Source: Pontivivens marinum (GTDB taxonomy: Bacteria; Pseudomonadota; Alphaproteobacteria; Rhodobacterales; Rhodobacteraceae). Taken from it: a stretch of DNA of 64,000 bases. Positions 18,239 through 25,957 of this stretch are shown piece by piece. The stretch is taken from contig NZ_OCTN01000001.1 of NCBI RefSeq assembly GCF_900231835.1, positions 992,001-1,056,000 of the forward strand, written 5' to 3'. Both the position numbers and the translations under genes were made by a program. A model generated the notes under the pieces. It was not told the origin of the DNA. It was given only the letters and a program-made list of their open reading frames with translations, and did no database searches. How positions within the stretch are numbered: the stretch's first letter is position 1; each line of letters opens with the position of its first letter.

Positions 18239-18588
18239 GGCAAATACTGGAGGATCACGCCACCGCATTGCCCGGCGCAACCATGATCGTGCAATGGGGC
18301 GGCGCGCATGTGTTCAAGGTGGGGATCGGGGACAAGGCAAAGGTCTTTGCCATTCTGGGCCTGCAACAGGACCGGATCACCGTGAAATGTCAGGACGTGG
18401 ACACCGCAGCATTCCTGATTGAAATCGGTGCCGCACAGCGGGCGAAATACCTGCCACGGGGTGGCTGGATCTCGTTCAACCTCACCGAAACGGGGCTGGA
18501 TGAGCTGTGTGGGCGGATCGAAACCTCCTATGACACGGTGCGCGCCGGATTGACCAAGGCGATGCGGGCGCAATTACCGCCACGCTAG
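18235..18588 (+). CDS. MmcQ/YjbR family protein
   Basis: A 117-residue single-domain protein of the MmcQ/YjbR (CyaY-like fold) family. The start contains LPGATMIVQWGGAHVFKVGIGDKA. The end has YLPRGGWISFNLTETGLDELCGRIETSYDTV, the conserved proline-glycine-x-tryptophan and helix region; each is a family hallmark. Family members are described as DNA-binding proteins, but their role is not settled. Here the gene is translationally coupled to lutC (ATGA) and is the last gene of the lactate operon. The 40-bp repeat begins four bases after its stop. Confidence 0.85.
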   Translation: MRQILEDHATALPGATMIVQWGGAHVFKVGIGDKAKVFAILGLQQDRITVKCQDVDTAAFLIEIGAAQRAKYLPRGGWISFNLTETGLDELCGRIETSYDTVRAGLTKAMRAQLPPR

Positions 18589-18591
18589 GCC

Positions 18592-18631
18592 CATCGCATT
18601 CCCCAAATATCCCCGCCGGAGGCATCTGCCC
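18592..18631 (+). repeat. Dispersed intergenic 40-bp repeat, copy 2
   Basis: Second copy of the 40-base element also found at 3226-3265, identical at 39 of 40 positions by eye. It starts four bases after the stop of the YjbR gene, in the same orientation relative to the preceding gene as copy 1. Confidence 0.8.
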
Positions 18632-18766
18632 GCGCGCGGCATTCTATTTCTCGAATCCCCAACGACGCTCTTTATCTTGTAAAGTGAATCGACTAAGGGA
18701 CAGGTTCGCGCGGCGCTTACACCCCTGGAGGATCGCCGCCAAGAAACAGATTTTAGGAGATAGCCA

Positions 18767-19393
18767 ATGGCTGAGAACACAATTCTCGAAGCAGTGGCGC
18801 GTGATGGTGTGGGCAAAGGGGCTGCTCGCGCTGCGCGTCGTGAGGGCCTGGTCCCTGGTGTGATTTACGGTGGCAACGCAGAGCCACAGTCGATCAGCGT
18901 GAAGTTCAACGAGCTGCTCAAGCTGCTCAAAGCGGGCAAGTTCCTGTCCACGCTGATGAACGTCAAGGTTGACGGTGTTGAGAACAAGGTGATCTGTCGT
19001 GCGGTTCAGCGCGATACGGTCAAGGATCTTCCGACACACGTTGATTTCCTGCGCCTGTCGGACAAGAGCCGCATCAACCTCTACATCCCGGTGGTGTTCG
19101 AGAATGAAGAAGAATGCCCCGGCATCAAGAAGGGCGGATCGCTGATCGTTGTTCGTTCCGAAGTTGAACTGAAGGTAACGGCGAGCAAGATCCCTGACCA
19201 GCTGGTCGTTGATCTGTCCAAGTTCGAAGTTGGCGACACCATCACCATCTCCGATATCGACCTGCCTGACGGCACACGCACGATGATCACGGGCCGTGAT
19301 TTCGTCATCGCAAACATTCAGGCACCGGGCGGCATTGCTGATTCCGATGAGGATGAAGGCGAAGAGGGCGAAGCCGAGGGCGGCGAGGAGTAA
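18767..19393 (+). CDS. rplY: 50S ribosomal protein L25/general stress protein Ctc
   Basis: A 208-residue long-form L25 (Ctc type) that binds 5S rRNA in the large ribosomal subunit. The N-terminal L25 domain (about 1-95) includes GKGAARAARREGLVPGVIYG and the VKVDGVENKVICRAVQRD stretch. The TL5-like C-terminal domain (about 100-190) contains LSKFEVGDTITISDIDLPDG. The protein ends with a very acidic tail (DSDEDEGEEGEAEGGEE). AGGAGA precedes the ATG. The leader contains two GANTC sites (18653, 18686), whose significance is unknown. A strong terminator separates it from pth, so pth may depend on read-through or its own promoter. Confidence 0.95.
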   Translation: MAENTILEAVARDGVGKGAARAARREGLVPGVIYGGNAEPQSISVKFNELLKLLKAGKFLSTLMNVKVDGVENKVICRAVQRDTVKDLPTHVDFLRLSDKSRINLYIPVVFENEEECPGIKKGGSLIVVRSEVELKVTASKIPDQLVVDLSKFEVGDTITISDIDLPDGTRTMITGRDFVIANIQAPGGIADSDEDEGEEGEAEGGEE

Positions 19394-19419
19394 TTCCTCC
19401 CACTCCGTAGACCTTTTGA

Positions 19420-19453
19420 CGCGCACCGCTTATCCCAAGCGGTGCGCGTTTTC
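19420..19453 (+). terminator. Intrinsic terminator between rplY and pth
   Basis: A perfect 12-pair stem (arms 19420-19431 and 19437-19448) with a five-base loop ATCCC is followed by TTTTC. It ends 20 bases before the pth start, so it probably tunes pth expression relative to rplY. Confidence 0.9.
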
Positions 19454-19473
19454 GTTTGTAAGGGGAAAGAGCC

Positions 19474-20160
19474 ATGAAACTATTTGTTGGACTGGGCAAT
19501 CCGGGCGCGAAATATGCGCGCAACCGGCACAACATCGGGTTTATGGCGCTGGACACCATCGCCTCGGATCACGGTTTCGGCCCGTGGCGCACCAAATTTC
19601 AGGGCGAGGTCGCCGAGGGGCGTTTGGGGACCGAGAAGGTCTGGCTGCTAAAGCCCAGCACCTATATGAACAATTCCGGTCAATCCGTGGGCGAGGCTAT
19701 GCGCTTTTGGAAGGTCGATCTGGCGGATGTGACCGTGTTTCATGATGAGCTGGATTTGGTCCCCGGTAAGGTACGGGTCAAAATGGGCGGCGGTCATGCG
19801 GGGCATAACGGCCTACGCTCGATCCACGCGCATGCAGGGCCGGATTATCAGCGTGTGCGCATGGGCGTCGGGCATCCGGGGCATAAGGATCGCGTATCGG
19901 GCTATGTTCTGTCCGACTTTGCCAAGGCGGAGGAAACGTGGCTGGACGATGTTTTGCGCGGAATCTCGGATGGCGCGGCGGAACTGGCCAAGGGCGATAG
20001 CGGCCGGTTTTTGAACGCGGTGTCCCTGCGCACTGCGCCGCCACGATCCTCAACCAGCAAACCGCGCGCGGACACCACCGCAAAACCAGCCCCCCCTGCC
20101 CCAGAACCAGTGGATGAGCGTAGCGCGCTGGAGCGTCTGGCCGATCGGTTTAAGCGCTAA
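19474..20160 (+). CDS. pth: Peptidyl-tRNA hydrolase
   Basis: A 228-residue Pth that recycles tRNA from peptidyl-tRNA dropped by ribosomes. The signature region [18 protein letters not shown] contains the catalytic histidine (H20). [13 protein letters not shown] supplies N68-type binding residues, [13 protein letters not shown] the aspartate near residue 93, and [12 protein letters not shown] the tRNA-contact loop. The domain ends near residue 190. The remaining tail is proline/alanine-rich ([10 protein letters not shown]) and is longer than in E. coli, as in other alphaproteobacteria. It follows rplY, a conserved arrangement, and its last 11 bases overlap the convergent MFS gene. Confidence 0.95.
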   Translation: MKLFVGLGNPGAKYARNRHNIGFMALDTIASDHGFGPWRTKFQGEVAEGRLGTEKVWLLKPSTYMNNSGQSVGEAMRFWKVDLADVTVFHDELDLVPGKVRVKMGGGHAGHNGLRSIHAHAGPDYQRVRMGVGHPGHKDRVSGYVLSDFAKAEETWLDDVLRGISDGAAELAKGDSGRFLNAVSLRTAPPRSSTSKPRADTTAKPAPPAPEPVDERSALERLADRFKR

Positions 20161-21298
20161 CGCGACGCCGTTGCAGCGATTGCACTGCGGCGGGCAGGAT
20201 GCACAGCGCCGATACGAATGCCGCCATGGACAGGCCGAAATGCTCCACAATCGGACGGAACACCGCAACGCCGCCCGCCACGCACAGATAGGTCGTGGCG
20301 GAATATAACCCTAGAATCGCACCCCGTCGCGATGGAGCTAGCGCCGACAATTGCGATACGATCAGCGTCATCGCCATATGGTTCACCAAGCCCCAGACGA
20401 AGCACAGCGCGACCAGCATTGCAAAGCTATGCATCACCAGCGCCAGCGCCACATAGACCCCTGCCAGCGTGAACAGCAGCACCGGCGCCATGCGCACCGC
20501 ACCCAACCGGTCAATAACGCGATCCAGCGGCACGGCCAGCCCGAACCCGATCCCGTAGCTGAGCGTCAGAAAGCCGGTCCTCGCGGTTGATTGCCCCAGC
20601 ACTCCCTGAACATGCCAGCCCAGATAGGTATAGATGCCGTAAAACGCGATCATAAAGGCCGCGACCCCGATCAGTGCCGGCACGATCCCCGGCGTTTGCA
20701 GCGCGACCAGCGGAGAGGTGGTTTTACCATCCACCGGCGCGCCGCGCCCGCGCAGGCGGATATGCAGCACCGTCGCCGCGATCAGCGCAAACACGCCCAG
20801 CCCTGCAAAGGCCGCTCGCCAATGCAGGTATTCCGCCACAGGTCCGGCCAAGCTGGCCCCCGCGACCAGCGCAATGGTCCAGCCGGACAGCACGACGCCT
20901 AGGGTTTCGGCCTCGCGCCCCGGGTCCGCGACCTCGGTGCTGAGGGAATAGATCGAGGGCAGCGCAGCACCGCACGCCAAACCTGCAACCAACTGCGCCG
21001 CAATCAGCAACGGTACGCTGGTCGCCATGGCCGAGGCCACCAGCGCCGCGGCCAGCACCATCAGCGCCAGCACCGCCACACGCCCAGCCCCGATCCGGTC
21101 CACCTGCGGTGCCAGCGTCAGCGCGCTGAACGCCGTGGCCAGACCGTAAGCCGCCGAGGCCAGCAAAACATCCGACGCACCCGCCCCCACAAAGGACTGC
21201 GCAACCGCCGTCGCAATCGGGCCCAGCAACAGTGAGTTAGAACCAACAACGCCAACGGCAGCAGTCAGGATAATGACGGATGGTTTCAGCAATGACAT
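20150..21298 (-). CDS. MFS transporter
   Basis: A 382-residue major facilitator with about 12 hydrophobic segments, several separated by the usual short loops. A motif A-like [19 protein letters not shown] sits between segments 2 and 3, and the matching [19 protein letters not shown] lies in the second half. It is probably a drug or metabolite exporter, though the substrate is unknown. It is transcribed divergently from an AsnC-type regulator with a 123-base control region that contains an inverted repeat. That layout, common for amino-acid efflux systems, suggests the regulator controls this transporter. Its end overlaps pth on the opposite strand. Confidence 0.85.
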   Translation of the reverse strand: MSLLKPSVIILTAAVGVVGSNSLLLGPIATAVAQSFVGAGASDVLLASAAYGLATAFSALTLAPQVDRIGAGRVAVLALMVLAAALVASAMATSVPLLIAAQLVAGLACGAALPSIYSLSTEVADPGREAETLGVVLSGWTIALVAGASLAGPVAEYLHWRAAFAGLGVFALIAATVLHIRLRGRGAPVDGKTTSPLVALQTPGIVPALIGVAAFMIAFYGIYTYLGWHVQGVLGQSTARTGFLTLSYGIGFGLAVPLDRVIDRLGAVRMAPVLLFTLAGVYVALALVMHSFAMLVALCFVWGLVNHMAMTLIVSQLSALAPSRRGAILGLYSATTYLCVAGGVAVFRPIVEHFGLSMAAFVSALCILPAAVQSLQRRRVSA

Positions 21299-21346
21299 TG
21301 GCGCACCTCAGATTGGATATTCCGGCGGAGGTTGCACCACGGCCCT

Positions 21347-21372
21347 ATTCGCGCAACTAATATTTTGCGAAT
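21347..21372. promoter_or_regulatory. Inverted repeat between MFS and AsnC-type genes
   Basis: ATTCGC (21347-21352) and GCGAAT (21367-21372) are perfect inverted arms 14 bases apart, with an AT-rich middle. It lies between two divergent start codons (21298 and 21422), the expected place for an AsnC/Lrp operator. Binding is inference. Confidence 0.4.
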
Positions 21373-21421
21373 GCCGAAATATGCCGAATATTATTCAGAA
21401 CTAGTGCCACCGGAGGCCCAA

Positions 21422-21904
21422 ATGGACACGATCGACCGAACCCTGTTAGCCGAGCTGACCCGCGATGCTGCGCAAAGCTATGCCAGGCTGGGTGAAGCGG
21501 TTGGCCTATCCGCCCCCGCCGCCCATGATCGTGTGCGGAAATTGCGCAAGGGCGGCGCCCTGCACGCGGTTGAGGCCCGCATCAATCCCCATGCTGTTGG
21601 CAAAACCCTGCTGGCCTTTGTGCATGTGGATACCAGCGGCTGGGGTAAATCGCCCGCGCTGATGGCGCTGGCCGATTTGCCGGAGGTCGAGGAAATTCAC
21701 TCCGTCACCGGCGACACCTGTATGCTGCTCAAGGTACGGGTGACGGATAGTGAGGCGCTGGAGGGGTTCCTCGCACGGCTATATGCGATTGAGGATGTGA
21801 CGGCGACGCGCAGTTATGTCGCTCTGTCCACCTATCTGGAGCGGCCACCGCAGGCGGGTATCACCGCGGATTTGACGATTCGACAGGATCGCGCGGCGCG
21901 CTAA
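21422..21904 (+). CDS. Lrp/AsnC family transcriptional regulator
   Basis: A 160-residue feast/famine regulator. The N-terminal helix-turn-helix (about 2-55) reads DTIDRTLLAELTRDAAQSYA, then LGEAVGLSAPAAHDRVRKLR, and the C-terminal RAM ligand-binding domain includes HSVTGDTCMLLKVRVTDSEA. I start at 21422, where GGAGG is five bases upstream. An earlier start at 21332 would run through the control region. It faces the MFS gene and probably regulates it in response to an amino acid. Its stop codon overlaps by three bases with the stop of the tiny gene on the other strand. Confidence 0.9.
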   Translation: MDTIDRTLLAELTRDAAQSYARLGEAVGLSAPAAHDRVRKLRKGGALHAVEARINPHAVGKTLLAFVHVDTSGWGKSPALMALADLPEVEEIHSVTGDTCMLLKVRVTDSEALEGFLARLYAIEDVTATRSYVALSTYLERPPQAGITADLTIRQDRAAR

Positions 21905-22080
21905 CTGTTTTCTTTCACAAAGGCGCGCATGAAGTGCCTAATCTCACGGGCCGCGGAGGTGTCCATCTGCTCACATAGCCTAACGAACTCATCTCGCTCG
22001 TCTTTTTCGACCCTGATGACCAGCTGGCTGCTCTTTTTTCCAGGCTTTTTATCGGGCTTTTTGTCGGATTTTTTGTTCAC
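21901..22080 (-). CDS. Small ribbon-helix-helix-like protein (59 aa)
   Basis: I translated this 59-residue frame by hand. It starts at a GTG (22080; GGGA lies eight bases before, and an in-frame TAG lies a few codons upstream). A lysine-rich tail (KKSDKKPDKKPGKK) precedes SSQLVIRVEKDERDEFVRL and SAAREIRHFMRAFV. This is the beta strand followed by two helices expected of Arc/MetJ/CopG-type ribbon-helix-helix DNA-binding proteins. Codons such as AGG and CTA and the A/T runs are unlike the GC-rich neighbours, suggesting recent acquisition. There is no toxin partner next to it. Function is unknown; autoregulation through the upstream TATAC inverted repeat is conceivable. Confidence 0.65.
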   Translation of the reverse strand: MNKKSDKKPDKKPGKKSSQLVIRVEKDERDEFVRLCEQMDTSAAREIRHFMRAFVKENS

Positions 22081-22116
22081 GAGGTATTCCCGAGACTTGA
22101 AAGGCTATCGAATGTA

Positions 22117-22129
22117 TATACGTTGTATA
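22117..22129. promoter_or_regulatory. TATAC-N3-GTATA inverted repeat before the small RHH gene
   Basis: Perfect five-base arms TATAC (22117-22121) and GTATA (22125-22129) lie 37 bases upstream of the GTG of the ribbon-helix-helix gene and 53 bases before the next small frame on the plus strand. It could be an operator, or simply overlapping -10 elements. Confidence 0.3.
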
Positions 22130-22181
22130 GCAGAGTAGCATTATGGCCCGATTCGAGGCGTGTAACAAAGGGGTTATTGAT

Positions 22182-22298
22182 ATGAATATCGCAGCAGCAC
22201 AAGCCATCGTCATGCGTGACCGCAGTGACTGGAACAAACCACATCTGCCATGGCTGCCCAGCAGCATGTATCGCAGCTTTATGGAGCGGTTCCGCTAA
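22182..22298 (+). CDS. Possible small protein of 38 aa upstream of apt
   Basis: A short frame too small for routine calling. It begins MNIAAAQAIVMRDRSDW and ends SSMYRSFMERFR. AAGGGG stands eight bases before the ATG at 22182, a better ribosome site than most genes here. An in-frame ATG at 22143 would extend it to 51 residues. Third positions are GC-biased like real genes of this genome. It has no membrane segment, and the C-terminal half is aromatic and basic. I do not recognise a family. It ends 64 bases before apt and could be a leader peptide, a free small protein, or chance. Confidence 0.45.
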   Translation: MNIAAAQAIVMRDRSDWNKPHLPWLPSSMYRSFMERFR

Positions 22299-22302
22299 GG
22301 AC

Positions 22303-22346
22303 TTGCGCCATTTGGGGGCCTGCGCAAAAAGGGTCTGAAATTCAGA
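22303..22346 (+). promoter_or_regulatory. Two inverted repeats in the apt leader
   Basis: TTGCGC (22303-22308) pairs with GCGCAA (22322-22327). Next, TCTGAA-A-TTCAGA (22334-22346) is a perfect palindrome ending 16 bases before the apt ATG. Either could be an operator or an RNA hairpin. No known purine riboswitch core was recognisable. Confidence 0.3.
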
Positions 22347-22362
22347 TCATCCGGCGGCCCCT

Positions 22363-22893
22363 ATGAAAACGATCGCAGATTACATTCGAACCATCCCGAA
22401 CTTCCCCCATGAGGGGATCATGTTTCGGGATGTAACTACCCTGTTTAATGATGCACGCGGATTCCGCATGGCGGTCGATACGTTGCTGCATCCCTTCGCC
22501 GGTCGCCCGATTGATCGTGTGGCCGGATTGGAGGCACGGGGCTTTATTCTGGGTGGCGCGGTGGCGCACCAGTTGGGCGTCGGGTTCATTCCTGTGCGCA
22601 AGGCGGGCAAACTGCCCCATGACCGGATTTCGCAGGATTATACGCTGGAATACGGCACAGCCACGGTTGAGCTGCACACGGATTCGTTCGAGCCGGGTGA
22701 AAGCGTCCTGATCGTTGACGACCTGTTGGCCACCGGCGGCACCGCCGAGGCGGGGATCAAGTTGATCGAACGTTTAGGCGGAAAGGTTGCCGGCTGCGCC
22801 TTTGTCGTGGATTTGCCCGATTTAGGCGGACGCGCACGGCTGGAGGCAATGGGCGTCGAGGTGCACGCCCTGTGCAGCTATTCCGGCGAATAA
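22363..22893 (+). CDS. apt: Adenine phosphoribosyltransferase
   Basis: A 176-residue purine salvage enzyme converting adenine and PRPP into AMP. The PRPP-binding loop is [19 protein letters not shown]. It also shows [14 protein letters not shown] near the start and the [20 protein letters not shown] segment, all standard for Apt. Length is typical. The ribosome site before the ATG is weak (GGCGGCCCCT), unlike most genes here, and the leader holds two inverted repeats and a possible 38-residue frame. It likely recycles adenine set free by MtnP. It converges on the GlcD-like gene, with three hairpins between. Confidence 0.95.
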   Translation: MKTIADYIRTIPNFPHEGIMFRDVTTLFNDARGFRMAVDTLLHPFAGRPIDRVAGLEARGFILGGAVAHQLGVGFIPVRKAGKLPHDRISQDYTLEYGTATVELHTDSFEPGESVLIVDDLLATGGTAEAGIKLIERLGGKVAGCAFVVDLPDLGGRARLEAMGVEVHALCSYSGE

Positions 22894-22942
22894 TACCAAT
22901 TAACGTCTGATTAACACATCCGACTTACGCAGTTTGTATTCG

Positions 22943-23012
22943 AGCAATCGAATTGCTGCTTGCCGGGTTTCGACCCGTTTCCGGTGTCCCCTTTTACCCG
23001 AGGGGGACACCG
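22943..23012. terminator. Cluster of three hairpins between apt and the GlcD-like gene
   Basis: Three consecutive inverted repeats: AGCAAT-CGA-ATTGCT (22943-22957); CGGGT-TTCG-ACCCG (22964-22977, a UUCG tetraloop, followed by TTT); and a ten-pair stem (arms 22982-22991 and 23003-23012) spanning the stop codon of the minus-strand gene. The middle one is the best candidate for the apt terminator. The third may stop or protect one or both converging transcripts. Confidence 0.5.
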
Positions 23013-24415
23013 CTCAACACGGCACCCGGATTCAGGATGCCGTTGGGGTCCATCGCGGCCTTGATCGCGCGTTGCGCCCGTAAACGGCCCGGATCGGAGT
23101 AACGCTCCAGATCCCCCACCTTAAACCGCCCAACGCCATGTTCCGCACTGACCGAACCACCCAGCTCATGGGTCAGATCATGCACGGCGCGCTGGATGCT
23201 ATCCTGTAGCTCCTTATATTCCGCACGGTTGCGCCCCGGGGCGGGAAATACGTTGTAATGCAGGTTCCCGTCGCCAACATGGCCAAAGCAGTTGATCCGC
23301 GCATCCGGCGCGATTGCCCGCACCAGCTCATTACCGCGCGCGACAAAATCAGCCAGTTGCGATAGCGGCACAGAGATATCGTGCGACATGATGGCCCCCG
23401 TCATACGGTTACCCTCGGGTATAGTCTCACGGATAGCCCACAGCGCATCGCGTTGCGCCTCGGACTGGGCCAGAACGGCGTCGGAGATCAGGCCATCCTC
23501 GAATGCCGCGCCCAGCGCGTCCTGCAACGCATCGGCGCAACCGGTGGCGGCGCTGACCTCAACCAGAACCATCCACTCGGGATTGTTTTCCAGCGGGTGC
23601 GCCATGTTCGGGAAGAACTCGGCCAGAAAATCGAGGCCCTGCCGGTGCATCAATTCGAAGGCCGTGATTACTTCGCCCAGTTCCGAGTGTAGTTTGTGCA
23701 GCAGAGACAGCGCCCCCGCCGGATTATCCACCGCGAGGAAAGCCGTGCCCCGCTGTGCCGGACGCGGCAGCAGGCGCAGGCTGGCGGCGGTGATGATGCC
23801 CAACGTCCCCTCGGACCCGATCAACAGATGCCGCAGGTCGTAGCCGGTATTATCCTTACGCAGGCGCTTCAGGTCGCGGATAATGGTGCCGTCGGCCAGA
23901 ACAGCCTCAATCCCCAGAACCAGATCGCGGGCATTTCCGTATCGCAGCACGGCGGTGCCGCCTGCATTGGTGCCCAGAATGCCGCCAATGCAGGCTGTCC
24001 CCTCGGACGCGATGGAGAGCGGGAACAGGCGACCGGCATCGGCGGCGGCTTGCTGTACCGCTTGCAGGGTGACGCCTGCCTCAACCTCGATCATGTTATC
24101 CTCGGGCACGCTGGCGCGGATCGTGGCCATCCGGTCGAGTGACAGGACCAGAACGCCCTCAGCGCTGGTCAGCTGGCCACCGACCAATCCCGTGCCGCCG
24201 CCATAGGGGATCACGCCGATACCCGCCTCGTTACACATGCGCAGAATGGTCGAGACATCCTCAACAGTTGACGGCCGCAGGATTGCGGCGGCCTGTCCCG
24301 TCCACTTACCCCTCGGCTCCTCCAACCAGCGCGCGCTAGGCGGATCAATCCGAACGGCAGGAACCGCCTGTGCGAGGCGATCAAGAAAGGCGGGTGTGGC
24401 GGGTGCAAGGGTCAT
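22994..24415 (-). CDS. FAD-linked oxidase (GlcD/D-lactate dehydrogenase-like)
   Basis: A 473-residue flavoenzyme of the VAO/PCMH family, glycolate oxidase subunit D and D-2-hydroxyacid dehydrogenase branch. The FAD domain shows VIPYGGGTGLVGGQL and GILGTNAGGTAVLRYGNARD. The C-terminal cap has HVGDGNLHYNVF and SAEHGVGRFK, with the metal-binding histidines of this group. It probably oxidises a D-2-hydroxy acid such as D-lactate, passing electrons to quinone or an ETF. This is a plausible complement to LutABC, which acts on L-lactate, but it is 5 kb away and stands alone. I use the ATG at 24415; the frame is open to 24460 without similarity. Confidence 0.85.
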   Translation of the reverse strand: MTLAPATPAFLDRLAQAVPAVRIDPPSARWLEEPRGKWTGQAAAILRPSTVEDVSTILRMCNEAGIGVIPYGGGTGLVGGQLTSAEGVLVLSLDRMATIRASVPEDNMIEVEAGVTLQAVQQAAADAGRLFPLSIASEGTACIGGILGTNAGGTAVLRYGNARDLVLGIEAVLADGTIIRDLKRLRKDNTGYDLRHLLIGSEGTLGIITAASLRLLPRPAQRGTAFLAVDNPAGALSLLHKLHSELGEVITAFELMHRQGLDFLAEFFPNMAHPLENNPEWMVLVEVSAATGCADALQDALGAAFEDGLISDAVLAQSEAQRDALWAIRETIPEGNRMTGAIMSHDISVPLSQLADFVARGNELVRAIAPDARINCFGHVGDGNLHYNVFPAPGRNRAEYKELQDSIQRAVHDLTHELGGSVSAEHGVGRFKVGDLERYSDPGRLRAQRAIKAAMDPNGILNPGAVLSGVPLG

Positions 24416-24574
24416 ATCCAATCGATAAGAACCGACGCCGCCACTGTCACGCGATAACATGTACCCTGCTGCAAACAGCCACAGATCATGTGATGGTTAC
24501 GTTTTTGCTGTTTTCCACGCCATGTTAGAGCGATAAGCCTGTATCCGACCCGGCACGGCATAAGGAACGACCCC

Positions 24575-25957
24575 ATGCGTTATATCTCCACCCGCGGACA
24601 GGCGCCCGAGCTGAGCTTCGAGGAGGCAATGCTGACCGGATTGGCCCGCGATGGCGGCCTGTATGTTCCGGCTGAGTGGCCGCAAATGTCGCAGGACGAG
24701 ATCGCTGCACTGGCCGGTCTGCCTTATGAAGAAGTCGCCTTTCGCGTGATGAAGCCGTTTATCGGCGATACCTTCACCGATGACGAATTCCGCGCCATCA
24801 TCGAACGTGCCTATGCAGGTTTCGGCCATGTGGCCCGCTGCCCGATGGTGCAAACCGGCCCGAATGACTGGCTGCTGGAACTGCATCACGGCCCGACCTT
24901 GGCGTTCAAGGACGTGGCGATGCAGTTGATCGGCCAGATGTTCGAGGCATCGCTGAAACGGTCAGGTGAACGGGTAACGATTGTTGGTGCAACCTCGGGC
25001 GATACCGGTTCCGCCGCGATTGAGGCGTTTCGCGGGTTGGAGGCGGTGGACGTTTTCATCCTGTACCCCCATGGCCGCGTCAGTGAGGTACAGCGCCGCC
25101 AGATGACAACTCCAGTCGAGGATAACGTGCACGCATTGGCTGTGGATGGTGATTTTGATACTTGTCAGGCCCTGGTCAAGGACATGTTCAACGATCTGGA
25201 ATTCCGTGATCGTGTGCGCCTTGCCGGTGTGAATTCCATCAACTGGGCGCGGGTTCTGGCGCAGGCGGTGTATTTCTTTACCGCGGCTGTTTCGCTGGGC
25301 GCACCGGCGCGTAAGGTCAGCTTTACCGTGCCAACCGGCAATTTCGGCGACATCTTCGCGGGCTATGTAGCCAAGCGGATGGGCCTGCCGATTGAGCGTC
25401 TGGTCATCGCCACCAACCAGAACGACATCCTGCACCGGACCCTGCAATCGGGTGATCATCAGAAGGAGGGCGTTGCCCCCTCGATCAGCCCGTCGATGGA
25501 TATTCAGGTCAGCTCCAATTTCGAGCGCCTGCTGTTTGACCTGTATGATCGTGAGGGCGCCGCCATCACCCAATTGATGGGTGAGCTAAAGGATGACGGT
25601 CATTTCACGCTGAGCCAAGGCGCGCTGCAAACCCTGCGCGCTGAATTCGACAGTGGTCGCGCCAGCGAGGAGGAAACCCTCGCCGAGATCAAGTTGATGA
25701 TGGAAACCACGGGCGAAGTTGTCTGTCCCCATTGCGCCGTCGCGACCAAGGTTGCGCGTGAAGTGGACGGAACAGCCCCGATGGTTGCCTTGGCCACGGC
25801 CCATGCCGCGAAATTCCCCGATGCGGTTGAAAAAGCGTGTGGAATACGACCGGACTTGCCACCACGAATGGCGGACCTGTATGAACGTACCGAACGGCTA
25901 ACCCGACTGCCGGGTGATCTGGCCGCACTGCAAGAGCACATCGAAGGCAATCTATGA
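24575..25957 (+). CDS. thrC: Threonine synthase
   Basis: A 460-residue PLP enzyme converting O-phosphohomoserine to threonine. The N-terminal MRYISTRGQAPELSFEEAM is typical of the long (class II) bacterial form. The Schiff-base lysine is K112 in HHGPTLAFKDVAMQL. The phosphate-binding VGATSGDTGSAAIEAF and VPTGNFGDIFAGYVAK loops follow. AAGGAACG precedes the ATG. It overlaps the M16 peptidase gene by ATGA, and this thrC-M16-acetyltransferase order is familiar from Rhodobacterales. Regulation is not evident. Confidence 0.95.
   Translation: MRYISTRGQAPELSFEEAMLTGLARDGGLYVPAEWPQMSQDEIAALAGLPYEEVAFRVMKPFIGDTFTDDEFRAIIERAYAGFGHVARCPMVQTGPNDWLLELHHGPTLAFKDVAMQLIGQMFEASLKRSGERVTIVGATSGDTGSAAIEAFRGLEAVDVFILYPHGRVSEVQRRQMTTPVEDNVHALAVDGDFDTCQALVKDMFNDLEFRDRVRLAGVNSINWARVLAQAVYFFTAAVSLGAPARKVSFTVPTGNFGDIFAGYVAKRMGLPIERLVIATNQNDILHRTLQSGDHQKEGVAPSISPSMDIQVSSNFERLLFDLYDREGAAITQLMGELKDDGHFTLSQGALQTLRAEFDSGRASEEETLAEIKLMMETTGEVVCPHCAVATKVAREVDGTAPMVALATAHAAKFPDAVEKACGIRPDLPPRMADLYERTERLTRLPGDLAALQEHIEGNL

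Noticed and set aside
17222-18280. Minus-strand frame of about 350 codons across lutB and lutC
   Set aside because: The plus-strand genes form a coupled operon of recognised subunits; the antisense frame is a compositional shadow.
22303-22327. TTGCGC/GCGCAA arms before apt as the same operator as at ccr and ecm
   Set aside because: The arms are 13 bases apart rather than fused into TTGCGCAA, the ACGCGCAATTT string is missing, and purine salvage has no evident link to the pathway. Chance similarity of a short GC-rich motif is enough.
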